Source: an uncultured Dialister sp.
GTDB taxonomy: Bacteria > Bacillota > Negativicutes > Veillonellales > Dialisteraceae
DNA length: 64,000 bases
Assembly (NCBI GenBank): GCA_934193095.1
Contig: CAKPUX010000001.1
Span: 75,533-139,532 of the forward strand
Reading direction: 5' to 3'
Shown here: positions 25,921-35,133 of the stretch, piece after piece
Numbering within the stretch: the first letter of the stretch is position 1
Layout of the letters: each line of letters opens with the position of its first letter
The notes under the pieces: model-generated
What the model was told of the DNA's origin: nothing
Database searches by the model: none
What the model saw: the letters and a program-made list of their open reading frames with translations, nothing else
Position numbers and translations under genes: made by a program

Positions 25921-28113
25921 TTAGAAATCAAAGGAAGCGGACAAGATGAACGATCTTGGCGAGGAAAGAAGAAGTTTATTGCCCTGACCTGGCTGAAGTG
26001 CCCAATAGCTGCGGTTGAATACATTGTAACAGCCAGCAGACAAAGTCACAGGCACATCCCCCCAGCTCGTTTTGTATTTTGCAAAGAGATCCACTACGGT
26101 AGAGGACGGTACTTCTAATTCGGTTTTATTGGTTCTATTAATAATGCCTCTCCCCACATAGTTCATGCGACCCGAAATGCTCCAGTCCGTATTTGGCATA
26201 TATTCCATTCCCAATACAGCACTCCATTTCGCAGAACTATCCGTATGGCAGCCATCATAAGTACCACCTTCTACTTTAGCATTCAAATATTCAAAGCCCC
26301 CAAAAACATTCCATTTTTTAGCGATTTGTCCTGTCATATTGAAGTCGATGCCTTTGTAATGATTCTGACCATCCAGCAAATAGAATGGTTTCGAAAAGCC
26401 CTGCTTTTTCACATCCAAATACTGCGGCTGTGTGGTATCAAAATAGGAAATAGCAGCATACATTTTATCCCATTTATATTTCACGCCAACTTCCTTCTGT
26501 GTCACTTTCACAGCATCCAGGATTTCACCATTATTCTGATACTTTGGTAGGAAAACCGGTACGCCTCTCGTAGTAGATTTTGCATAGGCACCATAGAAAG
26601 ACAGATTTTCATTTGGCTGATAAGAAACGCCGAAAGTCGGAGAGAACTGGTTGTCTTTGATTTTATTATCCGCTTTCTTGCCTCTGTAATTCCCATGACG
26701 ACGAGTGCCAGCTGCTAAAATGGACCATTTCCCTGCTTTCATGGTATCCATGAAATTCAAGCTGGTATCCATTTCCTGGTACATGAACATTTTGCCCAGA
26801 GAATACGCATTATCAAAATCATAAATGGGTGGCTCAAACTGAATACCGGTGTAAATATTCCCGTGTACATGTTCACCGGGATTATCTTTATGGATATTGT
26901 TGTTATACATAATACGATGAGAACGATCCACAGAGAATACCAGGTTATGTTCTACAGCACCCGTATGGACCTTCCATTTAAAGCCAGCCTGCGCATATTT
27001 GTTTTTCAAGAGAAAATACTGAGACCAGATCGTTGCACCCGTAATATTTCCCGTATCATCAATAATATTTCCCATATCATCAATATCAATTTTGGAGCAA
27101 TAAATCATACGACGATTGGTCATATCATTCATTCCTGCATTGAGGAACCAGCTCAAGTTGTCATTTATTTTCTGCTCGTGGTTTAGGGTCGTCTGCCAGC
27201 CATACCAGTCACTGTACATGGCATTGGGATCATCATAACTCTTACTGGCATCGGGAGCCTTAGGCACCCAACGAGAATTGCGGGAAATCGCGAAGCGTCG
27301 TTCTGTGCCGTTCAATCGTTCATCCACATAGCCCGCATAGAAATTGGTTTTGCTTTTTTCCGTTTCATGAGACACATCTACAGAGATATTGTTCTTCTCT
27401 CTTCTGGCTCCGGAAATAGACATCCCGCCTTTATCATGCATGCCATATACACGGACACCCCAAGATCCATCACTTCCCAGTTTAGTACGGCTGATATCAA
27501 ACTGTTCCCCCCAGTCACCATAGCCACTGTTAGACAGGGTCACATGATTGAAATCTACATCACCAGCCCGTTTGGTGTAGAGGTACACAGACCCAGGCTG
27601 CCCACCATCCGGTCCATTATACGATTGCACAGAGCCAGAGAGAGTCGCAGCGGGGCCTACCAGTACATCCGCCCGATCAATGGTATTGGTAACTGGCCCA
27701 ATGCACATGATGTAGAAACCAGGAATATTATTCAAATACATGGCAGAACCATTTGCCAGCATGCCACGCATGGAAAAATCCGTCTTGATCAGAGAAGTCC
27801 CTGTGCGAATGGAGGGTACATTGGTGAGCACCTGTCCGATTTGTCCTGTAGGAGCAGCCATCATTTCGATGGATTTCGCTGAAATGCTCTGGGCCGTATA
27901 GGGCACTGTCATAATGTCCTGCTCCCCTGTCAATCCGAAAGAGGTTTCTTCTCTTTCGAAACCACCCGGCAATACTTTCGCTTCCACTTGATCTTTCTCT
28001 GCAGTGACAATGACTTCGTCCAATGTATTGCCGAATGCGGCTTGTCCACTGATCCCCCCAGTCAATGCCAATACAGCCGTCAATGCCATAACCAATTTTC
28101 TTTTCCCTGTCAT
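25921..28113 (-). CDS. TonB-dependent outer-membrane receptor (siderophore/metallophore type)
   Basis: The 730-residue protein starts with a signal peptide (MTGKRKLVMALTAVLALTGG, cleavage likely after GQAAFG), followed by a TonB-box-like DEVIVTAEK. A plug domain follows (about 60-190: VPYTAQSISAKSIEMM, PSIRTGTSL, FSMRGM), then a beta-barrel that ends SFILSASFDF with the terminal Phe recognised by BAM. The plug/barrel layout resembles siderophore receptors such as FhuA/FoxA types. It is transcribed in the same direction as the ABC importer but separated from it by a terminator, with its own operator-like palindrome upstream. The ligand cannot be read from sequence. Confidence 0.92.
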   Translation of the reverse strand: MTGKRKLVMALTAVLALTGGISGQAAFGNTLDEVIVTAEKDQVEAKVLPGGFEREETSFGLTGEQDIMTVPYTAQSISAKSIEMMAAPTGQIGQVLTNVPSIRTGTSLIKTDFSMRGMLANGSAMYLNNIPGFYIMCIGPVTNTIDRADVLVGPAATLSGSVQSYNGPDGGQPGSVYLYTKRAGDVDFNHVTLSNSGYGDWGEQFDISRTKLGSDGSWGVRVYGMHDKGGMSISGARREKNNISVDVSHETEKSKTNFYAGYVDERLNGTERRFAISRNSRWVPKAPDASKSYDDPNAMYSDWYGWQTTLNHEQKINDNLSWFLNAGMNDMTNRRMIYCSKIDIDDMGNIIDDTGNITGATIWSQYFLLKNKYAQAGFKWKVHTGAVEHNLVFSVDRSHRIMYNNNIHKDNPGEHVHGNIYTGIQFEPPIYDFDNAYSLGKMFMYQEMDTSLNFMDTMKAGKWSILAAGTRRHGNYRGKKADNKIKDNQFSPTFGVSYQPNENLSFYGAYAKSTTRGVPVFLPKYQNNGEILDAVKVTQKEVGVKYKWDKMYAAISYFDTTQPQYLDVKKQGFSKPFYLLDGQNHYKGIDFNMTGQIAKKWNVFGGFEYLNAKVEGGTYDGCHTDSSAKWSAVLGMEYMPNTDWSISGRMNYVGRGIINRTNKTELEVPSSTVVDLFAKYKTSWGDVPVTLSAGCYNVFNRSYWALQPGQGNKLLLSSPRSFILSASFDF

Positions 28114-28194
28114 CCTAGATTCCTCCCAGATAATTAACAGAATGTTTGAAGCAAAAAGCGTTTCACTAAGTATAATGTACTATTTCATTGATGA

Positions 28195-28239
28195 TTTTAC
28201 AAATTTGAATTATTGAATGAATGATTCAAATTTGTAAAA
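28195..28239. promoter_or_regulatory. 16-bp-arm palindrome overlapping the TonB receptor promoter
   Basis: Arms TTTTACAAATTTGAAT (28195-28210) and ATTCAAATTTGTAAAA (28224-28239) are exact inverted repeats around TATTGAATGAATG. On the minus strand a TTGTAA inside the arm is followed by 17 bases and TACATT, so a repressor bound here would block the promoter. The core TTGAATNATTGAAT-like motif also appears upstream of the nitrogenase-like gene. It does not match a Fur box. Confidence 0.6.
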
Positions 28240-28340
28240 GTATTATTTCACTACAGGACATCGTCCGACTTTATTATAGTTTACGAATAGAAACAGAATA
28301 ACCGTGCTCATAACGGATCTTCCGATTTGTTAACCCATCA

Positions 28341-28374
28341 AAAAGCAGTAGACCTCTCGTGGTCTACCGCTGCT
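28341..28374 (-). terminator. Intrinsic terminator after the ABC ATPase gene
   Basis: On the minus strand AGCAGCGGTAGACC, a short loop and GGTCTACTGCTTTTT form a stem of about 12 bp with T-run, immediately at the stop codon of the ATPase gene. Confidence 0.85.
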
Positions 28375-28375
28375 A

Positions 28376-29158
28376 TTATATGGCTGGGAAACAAATCACC
28401 CGTTTGGCTTCTTTGACATAAACCATTTTTACAGGGATCTTATACATGTCAGAGAGACGCATTTCATTGATCACTTCTTTTGTTTTACCACAAAGAAGCT
28501 GATGATGAATGAGAAGTCCCGTATGATCTCCCAGATACAGGGCATGGTCAGGCATATGGGTGGTGAGAATCACCGCTATGCCTCTGTCTGCTAATTTTTC
28601 TATCATTTGTATGCCCCGGTATTGATTCCCATAGTCGAGATGATTCGTCGGTTCATCCATGACGATCATATCTGGCTGCTGCAGAATGGCACGCGCAATG
28701 ACTGCCTGCCGTTGCTGCCCGCCGGAGAGCGTATTGAAAGGTTGATCCCTTCTATCATAAATCCCCATCTCTGCCATAATAGTGTCTGCTCTGTCTTCAT
28801 ATTCTTTAGAAGGAGATTGGAATAAGCCCAAATGAGGGGCACACCCCAAAAGCACATAATCTTTTAGAGCGAAAGAGTAGGCATTATCCTGCATCTGGGG
28901 TACATAACCGATATGGCTGGTAAAATCACTCCCTGCCTCGAAGGCATCATATCGATGCCCTTCATCATCTTCAAAGAATACACTGCCTGTCTCAGGATGC
29001 AGGAAACCAATGATGCTCCGAAGCAAAGTGGACTTGCCCGCTCCATTGGCCCCTAGAATGGAAAATATTTCTCCTTTCTTTACCGTAAAAGAAACATTTT
29101 CCCATAAATGCTGTCCTTTCTGATACCCAAAGGACAAATTCTTCACTTCCAGTTTCAT
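28376..29158 (-). CDS. ABC transporter ATP-binding protein, FecE/BtuD type
   Basis: This 260-residue ATPase has Walker A GANGAGKSTLLR, signature LSGGQQRQAV and Walker B MIVMDEPTNHLD followed by the H-loop TTHMPDH. It powers the FecCD-type permease encoded just upstream, whose stop overlaps its start by four bases (ATGA). The set is a class II (type II) importer for iron-siderophore, heme or corrinoid. Two-gene coupling and the adjacent TonB receptor favour a metal chelate substrate. Confidence 0.93.
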   Translation of the reverse strand: MKLEVKNLSFGYQKGQHLWENVSFTVKKGEIFSILGANGAGKSTLLRSIIGFLHPETGSVFFEDDEGHRYDAFEAGSDFTSHIGYVPQMQDNAYSFALKDYVLLGCAPHLGLFQSPSKEYEDRADTIMAEMGIYDRRDQPFNTLSGGQQRQAVIARAILQQPDMIVMDEPTNHLDYGNQYRGIQMIEKLADRGIAVILTTHMPDHALYLGDHTGLLIHHQLLCGKTKEVINEMRLSDMYKIPVKMVYVKEAKRVICFPAI

Positions 29159-30177
29159 GATAACTTCATCCTCTGCCGTACCAATAAATAGAAATAGAAA
29201 GGCGCACCTACCAGGCCGGTTAAAATACTGAGCGGAATTTCTGCTTCCAGTGCTGCTCTGGATAAAGTATCAATAAAAAGAAGAAATAAGGCGCCAAGTA
29301 CCATAGCAATGGGTAATAACTTGCGATTATCCGGCCCTACCATCATGCGAGAAAAGTGAGGAATGACCAATCCTACCCAGCCAATGGTCCCGCTGATACA
29401 AACGGAGCAGGCTGTCAGAATAGTGGCACAAAGAATCACTGCATACCTGAGGAATCCGTTGTGTTTCCCTAACATATGATTTTCTTCTTCGGATAGTGTC
29501 AGAATATTCATCCGCCAGCGAATGAGCATCATGAAAATCATGCAAAGTAAGATAGGCACTCCGCTAGATAGCAAATTCGTCCAAACCACAGAAACAAGTG
29601 ACCCCAGCTGCCAATATGTAATAGCAGGCAATTGTGTATCGCTATCTGCCAGGTACTTTATAATTCCCAAAAGAGAACCCGTGAGACCACTCACAATAAT
29701 GCCGGAAAGCACCAGCATAACAATGGAATTTTTCCCTATGATGCGTGGAATCGACACCGCCAGGAAAACAGCCAGAAGACCACCGACAAAAGCCCCTCCC
29801 TGAACTCCTACCTGAGAGAATCCAAGAAGAATGCACAAGGAAGCTCCTACACAAGCACCGGATGACACTCCCAGCATATCTGGTGCCACTAGAGGATTTT
29901 TAAATACGCTCTGGTAAGATGCCCCGGATAAAGACAAAGCGGCTCCAATCATCATAGCAGCTAAAGCCCGGGGGAGACGGAGTGTATAAATAACGCTGCT
30001 GGCTTGATTCGACCAATCCTGTACCATTGGATACAGAGGAGCCAGGATAATTTTCACCACATGAACAGGTGAAATATAATATCTCCCTAGACTGATACTG
30101 CACACCGCCATCATCAGTAAAGCAAAAATCAGCAGCATCATGAGAAAATGAAATTTCCTCTCCGTGATAGTATTCAT
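29155..30177 (-). CDS. FecCD-family ABC transporter permease
   Basis: This 340-residue polytopic membrane protein begins with a hydrophobic segment (FLMMLLIFALLMMAVCSISL). It carries family motifs LRLPRALAAMMIGAALSLSG, NPLVAPDMLGVSSGA, and GTIGWVGLVIPHFSRMMVG near the C-terminus. About nine or ten transmembrane helices are expected. The ATG at 30177 has GGAG five bases before it. The ATG at 30195 is less well placed. It moves the chelate released by the binding lipoprotein across the inner membrane and is encoded 25 bases after it. Confidence 0.94.
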   Translation of the reverse strand: MNTITERKFHFLMMLLIFALLMMAVCSISLGRYYISPVHVVKIILAPLYPMVQDWSNQASSVIYTLRLPRALAAMMIGAALSLSGASYQSVFKNPLVAPDMLGVSSGACVGASLCILLGFSQVGVQGGAFVGGLLAVFLAVSIPRIIGKNSIVMLVLSGIIVSGLTGSLLGIIKYLADSDTQLPAITYWQLGSLVSVVWTNLLSSGVPILLCMIFMMLIRWRMNILTLSEEENHMLGKHNGFLRYAVILCATILTACSVCISGTIGWVGLVIPHFSRMMVGPDNRKLLPIAMVLGALFLLFIDTLSRAALEAEIPLSILTGLVGAPFYFYLLVRQRMKLS

Positions 30178-30202
30178 AAGATCTCCTTCAAACACATATC
30201 AT

Positions 30203-31300
30203 TCACCAACGGCTATTTTGATTCTCTTTATCCGCAAAGATCATAGCCAGATCTTCATCAGACAAATCATAATGCATGAAATCTTTATAAAAAGCCTTGG
30301 TATCTCTTCTCACATCAATATCTTTGAAAATTTCAGGTTGTAAGAGGGTGGCCAACCATTTCATCATGAGCGGTGTCTCTACCCCCGGTGCATCCCAGCG
30401 GTATATACCCATCGGTACTTTATATACGTGGTGATTCTGAACTGCCTTCACGGTACTCCAATCCTGTCCAGGAATTCTATTTTCATATAAATCGTCCGGA
30501 ATAAAGGTATCAAAATTACTCAGAAGAATAATATCTGGATTGATGCGATACACTTCTTCCATTGAAATATCTTTGTTGTTGCCGTTTGCTTCCTGCTCAA
30601 ATGGATTGGCACCACCGCCAATTTGAATGGCTTCGTGAATAAAATTATTATTGCCTTGGAGACGCAGCTTGCTGTTTTTCAAAAACAGAATCGTTGGTTT
30701 ATCTGCTTTTTCTACCTCTGCCTTGTGAGCTGTGATTTCACTATACGCATGATCATAGTACGCATTGAGCTGTTTTGCCCGATCCTCTTTTCCAAGCATC
30801 TGCCCAACAATGAGGAAGCTTTTTTTCAGGGTATCTACACTATCATTATTGATCATGACAGTAGGAATCCCGATTTGTTTCAGCTTATCGGCATCTTTTT
30901 CTTGATAAGACCAAAGCACAGCGCTGTCGATGCCTGCATTCGCTAAACTTTCCGCATGGATAGAAAAATCCTGTCCAATCATTTTGGCATCCAGTTGACC
31001 AAAGTGACTGTCCATTTTTTCCAGGAAGTGTCCTTTATAAGCTGACATAGCCCCTGGATGAACGGCGCCCAATCGATCGGCATTGCCATCCAGGGCATAT
31101 ACCACGGAAGCCCATGGAAGCGGTACAACAGCCATTTTCTTCACCGCTGGCATTTCTACCTCTCTCCCTGTAATATCCGTAATGGTGACCGTCTTTACCG
31201 GTGTCACAGGCTGCTGATTCTCCGTACTTCCGCACCCTCCAAAAACTGCAATCGCTCCTGCTAAAGCTGCAAAAAGTATAGCTTTCTGTATGTATTTCAT
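30203..31300 (-). CDS. Periplasmic metal-chelate-binding lipoprotein (FecB/TroA-like)
   Basis: The 365-residue protein has a lipoprotein signal (ILFAALAGAIAVFGGCGS; lipobox cysteine 23) followed by a helical-backbone metal-receptor fold. ITDITGREVEMP is the typical first strand, with VVLW/ILLSN-type strands in the second lobe. It should hand a siderophore-like chelate to the FecCD/FecE importer encoded next. It follows the nitrogenase-like gene by 67 bases and has no separate promoter that I can recognise, so the two are probably co-transcribed. Confidence 0.92.
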   Translation of the reverse strand: MKYIQKAILFAALAGAIAVFGGCGSTENQQPVTPVKTVTITDITGREVEMPAVKKMAVVPLPWASVVYALDGNADRLGAVHPGAMSAYKGHFLEKMDSHFGQLDAKMIGQDFSIHAESLANAGIDSAVLWSYQEKDADKLKQIGIPTVMINNDSVDTLKKSFLIVGQMLGKEDRAKQLNAYYDHAYSEITAHKAEVEKADKPTILFLKNSKLRLQGNNNFIHEAIQIGGGANPFEQEANGNNKDISMEEVYRINPDIILLSNFDTFIPDDLYENRIPGQDWSTVKAVQNHHVYKVPMGIYRWDAPGVETPLMMKWLATLLQPEIFKDIDVRRDTKAFYKDFMHYDLSDEDLAMIFADKENQNSRW

Positions 31301-31367
31301 CGATATTCTCCTCTAACTCATATAGAAAACAAGCCAACAACTCAGAAACCTCTTCATTTGAAAGCCA

Positions 31368-32909
31368 CTAACGACTAAGCCCTGTCCTTCCTGAAATCAA
31401 CCCCCAAGGCATAGAGACAGTTTTCTTTCCGTCAAAGAAAGGAAAGAGCCACGGATCACAATAGACAACATCTGCCCAATCTCGTTCTTTTACTAAATCA
31501 GACATATTTCGCAAAATATGGAAAGTATCGCCGCCAGGAGCACTTCGGATGAGCTTTTCCGATTCTTTCGACCAAGCTATAGAAGACAATCGAATCTGGG
31601 CATAGCCTTCGTGCCAAAGTGCATGAGCCACTCCCATAATCTGCACCGGTTCTCCTATAAAAAGGATATGCTCCTCATACTTTTTGGGAATGTCCATCCG
31701 ATGAATCTGTAATTTCCGTTCGCCTTTTCCGTCCCGCAAAAGTTTCTGCACCTGCTTCTTCCATGTGGACCAGGCATGATCTCCCAATGGGCGAGATATG
31801 ATACTGGGGGTTTGTAACCTTTCCTGCATCCACCTTGCGGCAGCAATCCCAGCGGTAGATACGACCCAATTCAGGACAGGAACGTTTCTTGCCGCTTGTT
31901 GTCCGTCCAAAATTACTTCATATCCAAGTTGGCGCAAGAAAGAAAATCCCTCTTCGAGGTCTGTCATAGGACCCGCTAAAAGCGGACTGTACCCCAAAAT
32001 CTGCACCACTTTCTTCTTCTCTTTTAAAAGCCAATTCGCCTTACATCTGACCTGCTGCAATTCCGCCTGACTGACCCCATAGAGAGCATCATGAAATCCA
32101 TCCGCTTCCCAATACACCGCCTGGTAGTCTTTCTCGCAAAGACTATCTGCCACACTCTCGCCATCCATGCCTATAAATGATGGTACGGCTGTGCCAATGA
32201 GGGAAACTCCGGAAAGCTTTGTTTGTTTCAACAAAGCATCTGTCTGTTTTTTCGTCGTATCTTCCATGCCAAAGACGAAATCACGGGTCACTACAGTCGG
32301 GTAGTACACGTGCTTCTGGTCTTCTGTCATATCACAATCACTCATGCAGCTGCGACACCCTGCTGGTGTAACCAGTACATTCGCCCATCGATGACGCCGC
32401 ATCCAATCAGAAATTCCGGCTCCATCAGATACTGGTGGCGGTAGTTGGCTTGATAATTGAACGATTGTACCGGTTTCTTTAGGAAAAGTACGCATAAAGG
32501 TATCCGCATCCAGACGTTCTTTTTCTTCTTTCCCCAAAGGTCCCCGGTAAAAGCATTTTACAAGCACCCCCGTTTCCTTATATAAGTTTTCTTCCAAATT
32601 ATGGAAATCCAGTCGTACTAAAATATCCAGGCAGGACAAGTAAAAAACTACCACCTGAACACCCGGCACAAGAGCGGCCTTCCTTAAGGCTTCTCGGATA
32701 ATATCTTCAGCATTCCCCAGAATATAATCCGAATTTGTCAAACTGACATAACGAAATTGATGCAAAGTCCCCATTTCTTTCGCTAAGATATATGACTCCC
32801 GAATACAAGGAATGGAACCTGCCGCTACCACCATGACATCTTTACGCTTCCAAAATCTCGTCATGGCAATTTCTGCTTTAGAGCGCTTTTCAGCTTGAAT
32901 CGTCTTCAA
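31368..32909 (-). CDS. Nitrogenase component-1-like protein, orphan, in a metallophore-uptake operon
   Basis: The 513-residue protein resembles the NifD/K-NifE/N-BchN/B-CfbD superfamily (oxidoreductase/nitrogenase component 1). N-terminal cysteines at 35 (GSIPCIRES) and 93 (FYLSCLDIL, followed by RLDF) fit the positions where superfamily members ligate a bridging Fe-S cluster. C185, C188 and C192 (AGCRSCMSDC) form an extra cysteine-rich patch. Repeated Rossmann-like motifs follow, including QILGYSPLLAGP and HILFIGEPVQIMGVAHAL. Start is TTG at 32909 with GGAGGG eight bases upstream. It is first in an operon with the binding lipoprotein and importer. No NifH-like reductase and no second component-1 subunit is encoded in the window, so it is neither a nitrogenase nor a standard Nfl pair here. 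A role in reducing or remodelling the imported chelate is inference only. Confidence 0.72.
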   Translation of the reverse strand: MKTIQAEKRSKAEIAMTRFWKRKDVMVVAAGSIPCIRESYILAKEMGTLHQFRYVSLTNSDYILGNAEDIIREALRKAALVPGVQVVVFYLSCLDILVRLDFHNLEENLYKETGVLVKCFYRGPLGKEEKERLDADTFMRTFPKETGTIVQLSSQLPPPVSDGAGISDWMRRHRWANVLVTPAGCRSCMSDCDMTEDQKHVYYPTVVTRDFVFGMEDTTKKQTDALLKQTKLSGVSLIGTAVPSFIGMDGESVADSLCEKDYQAVYWEADGFHDALYGVSQAELQQVRCKANWLLKEKKKVVQILGYSPLLAGPMTDLEEGFSFLRQLGYEVILDGQQAARNVPVLNWVVSTAGIAAARWMQERLQTPSIISRPLGDHAWSTWKKQVQKLLRDGKGERKLQIHRMDIPKKYEEHILFIGEPVQIMGVAHALWHEGYAQIRLSSIAWSKESEKLIRSAPGGDTFHILRNMSDLVKERDWADVVYCDPWLFPFFDGKKTVSMPWGLISGRTGLSR

Positions 32910-32981
32910 AGTAACTTCCCTCCGTTCATTTTATTTTTCTGCTTTAATTATCCCACATATCACCCACATACCGCTTATACT

Positions 32982-33010
32982 ATTTTAATGAAAAAAATTC
33001 ATGCTATCAA
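32982..33010 (-). promoter_or_regulatory. Putative promoter of the nitrogenase-like/importer operon
   Basis: On the minus strand TTGATA (33010-33005), 17 bases, TAAAAT (32987-32982), about 72 bases before the TTG start. Directly upstream (33011-33065) are ATTGAA units spaced about nine bases apart, an operator-like array. Confidence 0.55.
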
Positions 33011-33101
33011 ATTGAAGAATTGAAAGAATTGATTCAAAATAATTGAACAATGATTAAAGACTGATCTTGAATCATTGTAATCGGAGCCATCTTACATCCG
33101 A

Positions 33102-33992
33102 TCAAAGACAATGTCCCTTCAATATATCCAGAAACAATTTGATCGCTGGGCTGATCCATTTATTTTTCCGATATCCATAAGCAGAAGAAATGGGAGCTGC
33201 CTTCATATCCGTTTCCAGTTCCACCAGCTCCCCTGTTTGGAGCTCCTTCTCCACCACAAATCTAGGCAAATAACAAATCCCCACATCATTCTTTGCCAAA
33301 TTGATAATCGTCTGGGTACTGCGGATTTCAATCATATTTCCTAAACGAATATCTTTCTCCTCCAAATAAGCATTAAATTTTCGTCCCAGAGAACCCGGCA
33401 TTGGCTGTACAATGGCAGATAACAGGGGAAAATCTTGATGAGGTGTAATAAAATCACTATAAGTTCGTTTTATCCGAGGTGAACCAAAGAGAACCAGTGG
33501 ATAGGTCCCTCCCTTCTCCCACACGAGGCTGTCATCCACATCCTGTTCATTCAAGTAGAAGGCCCCTATATCGATCTGGTCATCTTTTAATGCCTCCTGC
33601 ACATTTCGACTATTCATAGAGCGTAAGTACAGATGAACTCTAGGAGCTCGCTGATGGAAAACCTTCAAAATCTGCGGAAAACGAAAGCATAATAGCGATT
33701 CCGGTGCTCCCAGTCGAAGCGTTCCTTTACACTCTGCCAAGTCGGACTGAAAATTTTTCATCTTATCCAGTGCAGATAAAACTTCTTCTACATAAGGAAT
33801 AAACTCTTCTCCCGCCTTTGTCAGCACCATGCGTCGTCCCACTTTTTCAAAGAGCATGGTATCCAGCTCCTTTTCAAGCTGATCCATATGAAAGGTAATT
33901 GTCGATTGGGTATAAGATAACTTTCTAGCTGCCCCAGAAAAACTCCCCTCACGTACAATCTCCTTAAAGGTTTGTAAATACCGCAAATCCAT
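33102..33992 (-). CDS. LysR-family transcriptional regulator
   Basis: This 296-residue protein has the N-terminal helix-turn-helix (MDLRYLQTFKEIVREGSFSG; AARKLSYTQSTITFHMDQLE) and a LysR substrate-binding domain. It is upstream of the nitrogenase-like operon on the same strand, 192 bases from it, so it may regulate that operon or the receptor gene. It differs clearly from the LysR gene at 20943. The ATG at 33992 has GGAGG six bases upstream. A TTATCTAATGATAA palindrome lies upstream at 34058-34071. It is weakly Fur-like and could tie the gene to iron, but this is tentative. Confidence 0.85.
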   Translation of the reverse strand: MDLRYLQTFKEIVREGSFSGAARKLSYTQSTITFHMDQLEKELDTMLFEKVGRRMVLTKAGEEFIPYVEEVLSALDKMKNFQSDLAECKGTLRLGAPESLLCFRFPQILKVFHQRAPRVHLYLRSMNSRNVQEALKDDQIDIGAFYLNEQDVDDSLVWEKGGTYPLVLFGSPRIKRTYSDFITPHQDFPLLSAIVQPMPGSLGRKFNAYLEEKDIRLGNMIEIRSTQTIINLAKNDVGICYLPRFVVEKELQTGELVELETDMKAAPISSAYGYRKNKWISPAIKLFLDILKGHCL

Positions 33993-34118
33993 AAGTTTCC
34001 TCCGCTTCTTATAAAAAATGAGATTCATTTTAATCAATTGTATCACATTCGCTGTAATTATCTAATGATAAACATGCAACCAACCACCGTAGTTCAGAAC
34101 TAACGAAACTTTTCAAAC

Positions 34119-34155
34119 AAAAAGACCTCCATGCAAATCGCATGGAGATCTTTTT
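34119..34155 (-). terminator. Intrinsic terminator after thrB
   Basis: AAAAAGACCTCCATGC, AAATC, GCATGGAGATCTTTTT form a long hairpin with a T-run, about 50 bases past the thrB stop codon on the minus strand. Confidence 0.85.
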
Positions 34156-34206
34156 GTGGATCCAAGGGAAACGAGACGCTTTGTATTTTTTGCGCCTTTT
34201 ATATCA

Positions 34207-35133
34207 TTACACGGCCATGATGCCATTCTGATCGAAGTCGAGCACGAGGTAGCGCGCCGTCATCTTGGCGGAGCGGAATCCATCGACCATGGCTTCACCG
34301 ACCATGTGCGCTTTCTCCGCCGGAGCGAAGGCGATGATGGTCGGGCCGGAGCCGCTGATGGTCGCTCCGTAGGCGCCGGAATACATGGCATTTGCAATGA
34401 CCTGACGGGAGCCCGGGATGAGATCTAGACGATACGGGACATGGATGCAGTCGTCAAGGCCGAATTTCAAATACTCGGGCTTCTGATACATGAAGGCAGC
34501 CATCAGGAAGGAAACGGCACCGATATTATGCACAGCATCACTTCTGCTGTATGTCTTCGGAAGCACGGCTCTGGCTTTTTCCGTGTGAAGCTCGAAGTCC
34601 GGGATCGTGACGACTGCTTTCCAGTGGGACGGGATGTCGATGCTTTCCGCCGTGACATGGCCATCCTTCAGAAGTGCCATGCAGAAGCCGCCTAAGATCG
34701 CAGGCGCCGCATTGTCGGGATGCCCTTCCATCTCCGCGGTGATATTCAGGATCTCTTTCCTGTCGAATGGCTCACCCATCAGCAGGTTGGCGAGGAATAC
34801 GCCGGAAGCAAGCGCCGCCGAGCTGCTGCCGAGGCCTCTGGCAAAGGGGATGCGGTTGATGAGGTACATGCTGCCGCCGGGGATCTTTTTCCCTGCCTTT
34901 TGGGCCGTTTCCGCCATCGCCTGAATGATCATGTTATCCATTCCGGAAGGGATCTGGTCTGCACCTTCCCCTTCTGCGCGGATCACGGTATCCTTGAGCT
35001 CTCGTCCTTCCTCGGGGACGAACTGGACGACATTATAAAGGCCGAGTGACATGCCGAGGGTGTCGAAGCCGCTTCCGATATTCGCCGTGGTAGCCGGTAC
35101 ACGGACGATGTATGTCTTATTCTCTGTCATCAT
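34207..35133 (-). CDS. thrB: Homoserine kinase
   Basis: This GHMP-family kinase phosphorylates homoserine for threonine synthesis. The 308-residue protein shows RVPATTANIGSGFDTLG at the N-terminus, the ATP-binding loop PFARGLGSSSAALASG, and the C-terminal GATISGSGPTIIAF. Its start overlaps the hom coding end by 17 bases, so translation is coupled. A threonine synthase gene is not in the window. Confidence 0.95.
   Translation of the reverse strand: MMTENKTYIVRVPATTANIGSGFDTLGMSLGLYNVVQFVPEEGRELKDTVIRAEGEGADQIPSGMDNMIIQAMAETAQKAGKKIPGGSMYLINRIPFARGLGSSSAALASGVFLANLLMGEPFDRKEILNITAEMEGHPDNAAPAILGGFCMALLKDGHVTAESIDIPSHWKAVVTIPDFELHTEKARAVLPKTYSRSDAVHNIGAVSFLMAAFMYQKPEYLKFGLDDCIHVPYRLDLIPGSRQVIANAMYSGAYGATISGSGPTIIAFAPAEKAHMVGEAMVDGFRSAKMTARYLVLDFDQNGIMAV

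Noticed and set aside
28195..28239. Fur box upstream of the TonB receptor gene
   Set aside because: The palindrome lacks the GATAATGATAATCATTATC pattern. It is reported instead as an unassigned operator.
31368..32909. A true nitrogenase or a chlorophyll-type reductase
   Set aside because: No NifH/BchL partner, no second subunit and no cofactor-assembly genes in the window; only superfamily membership is supported.
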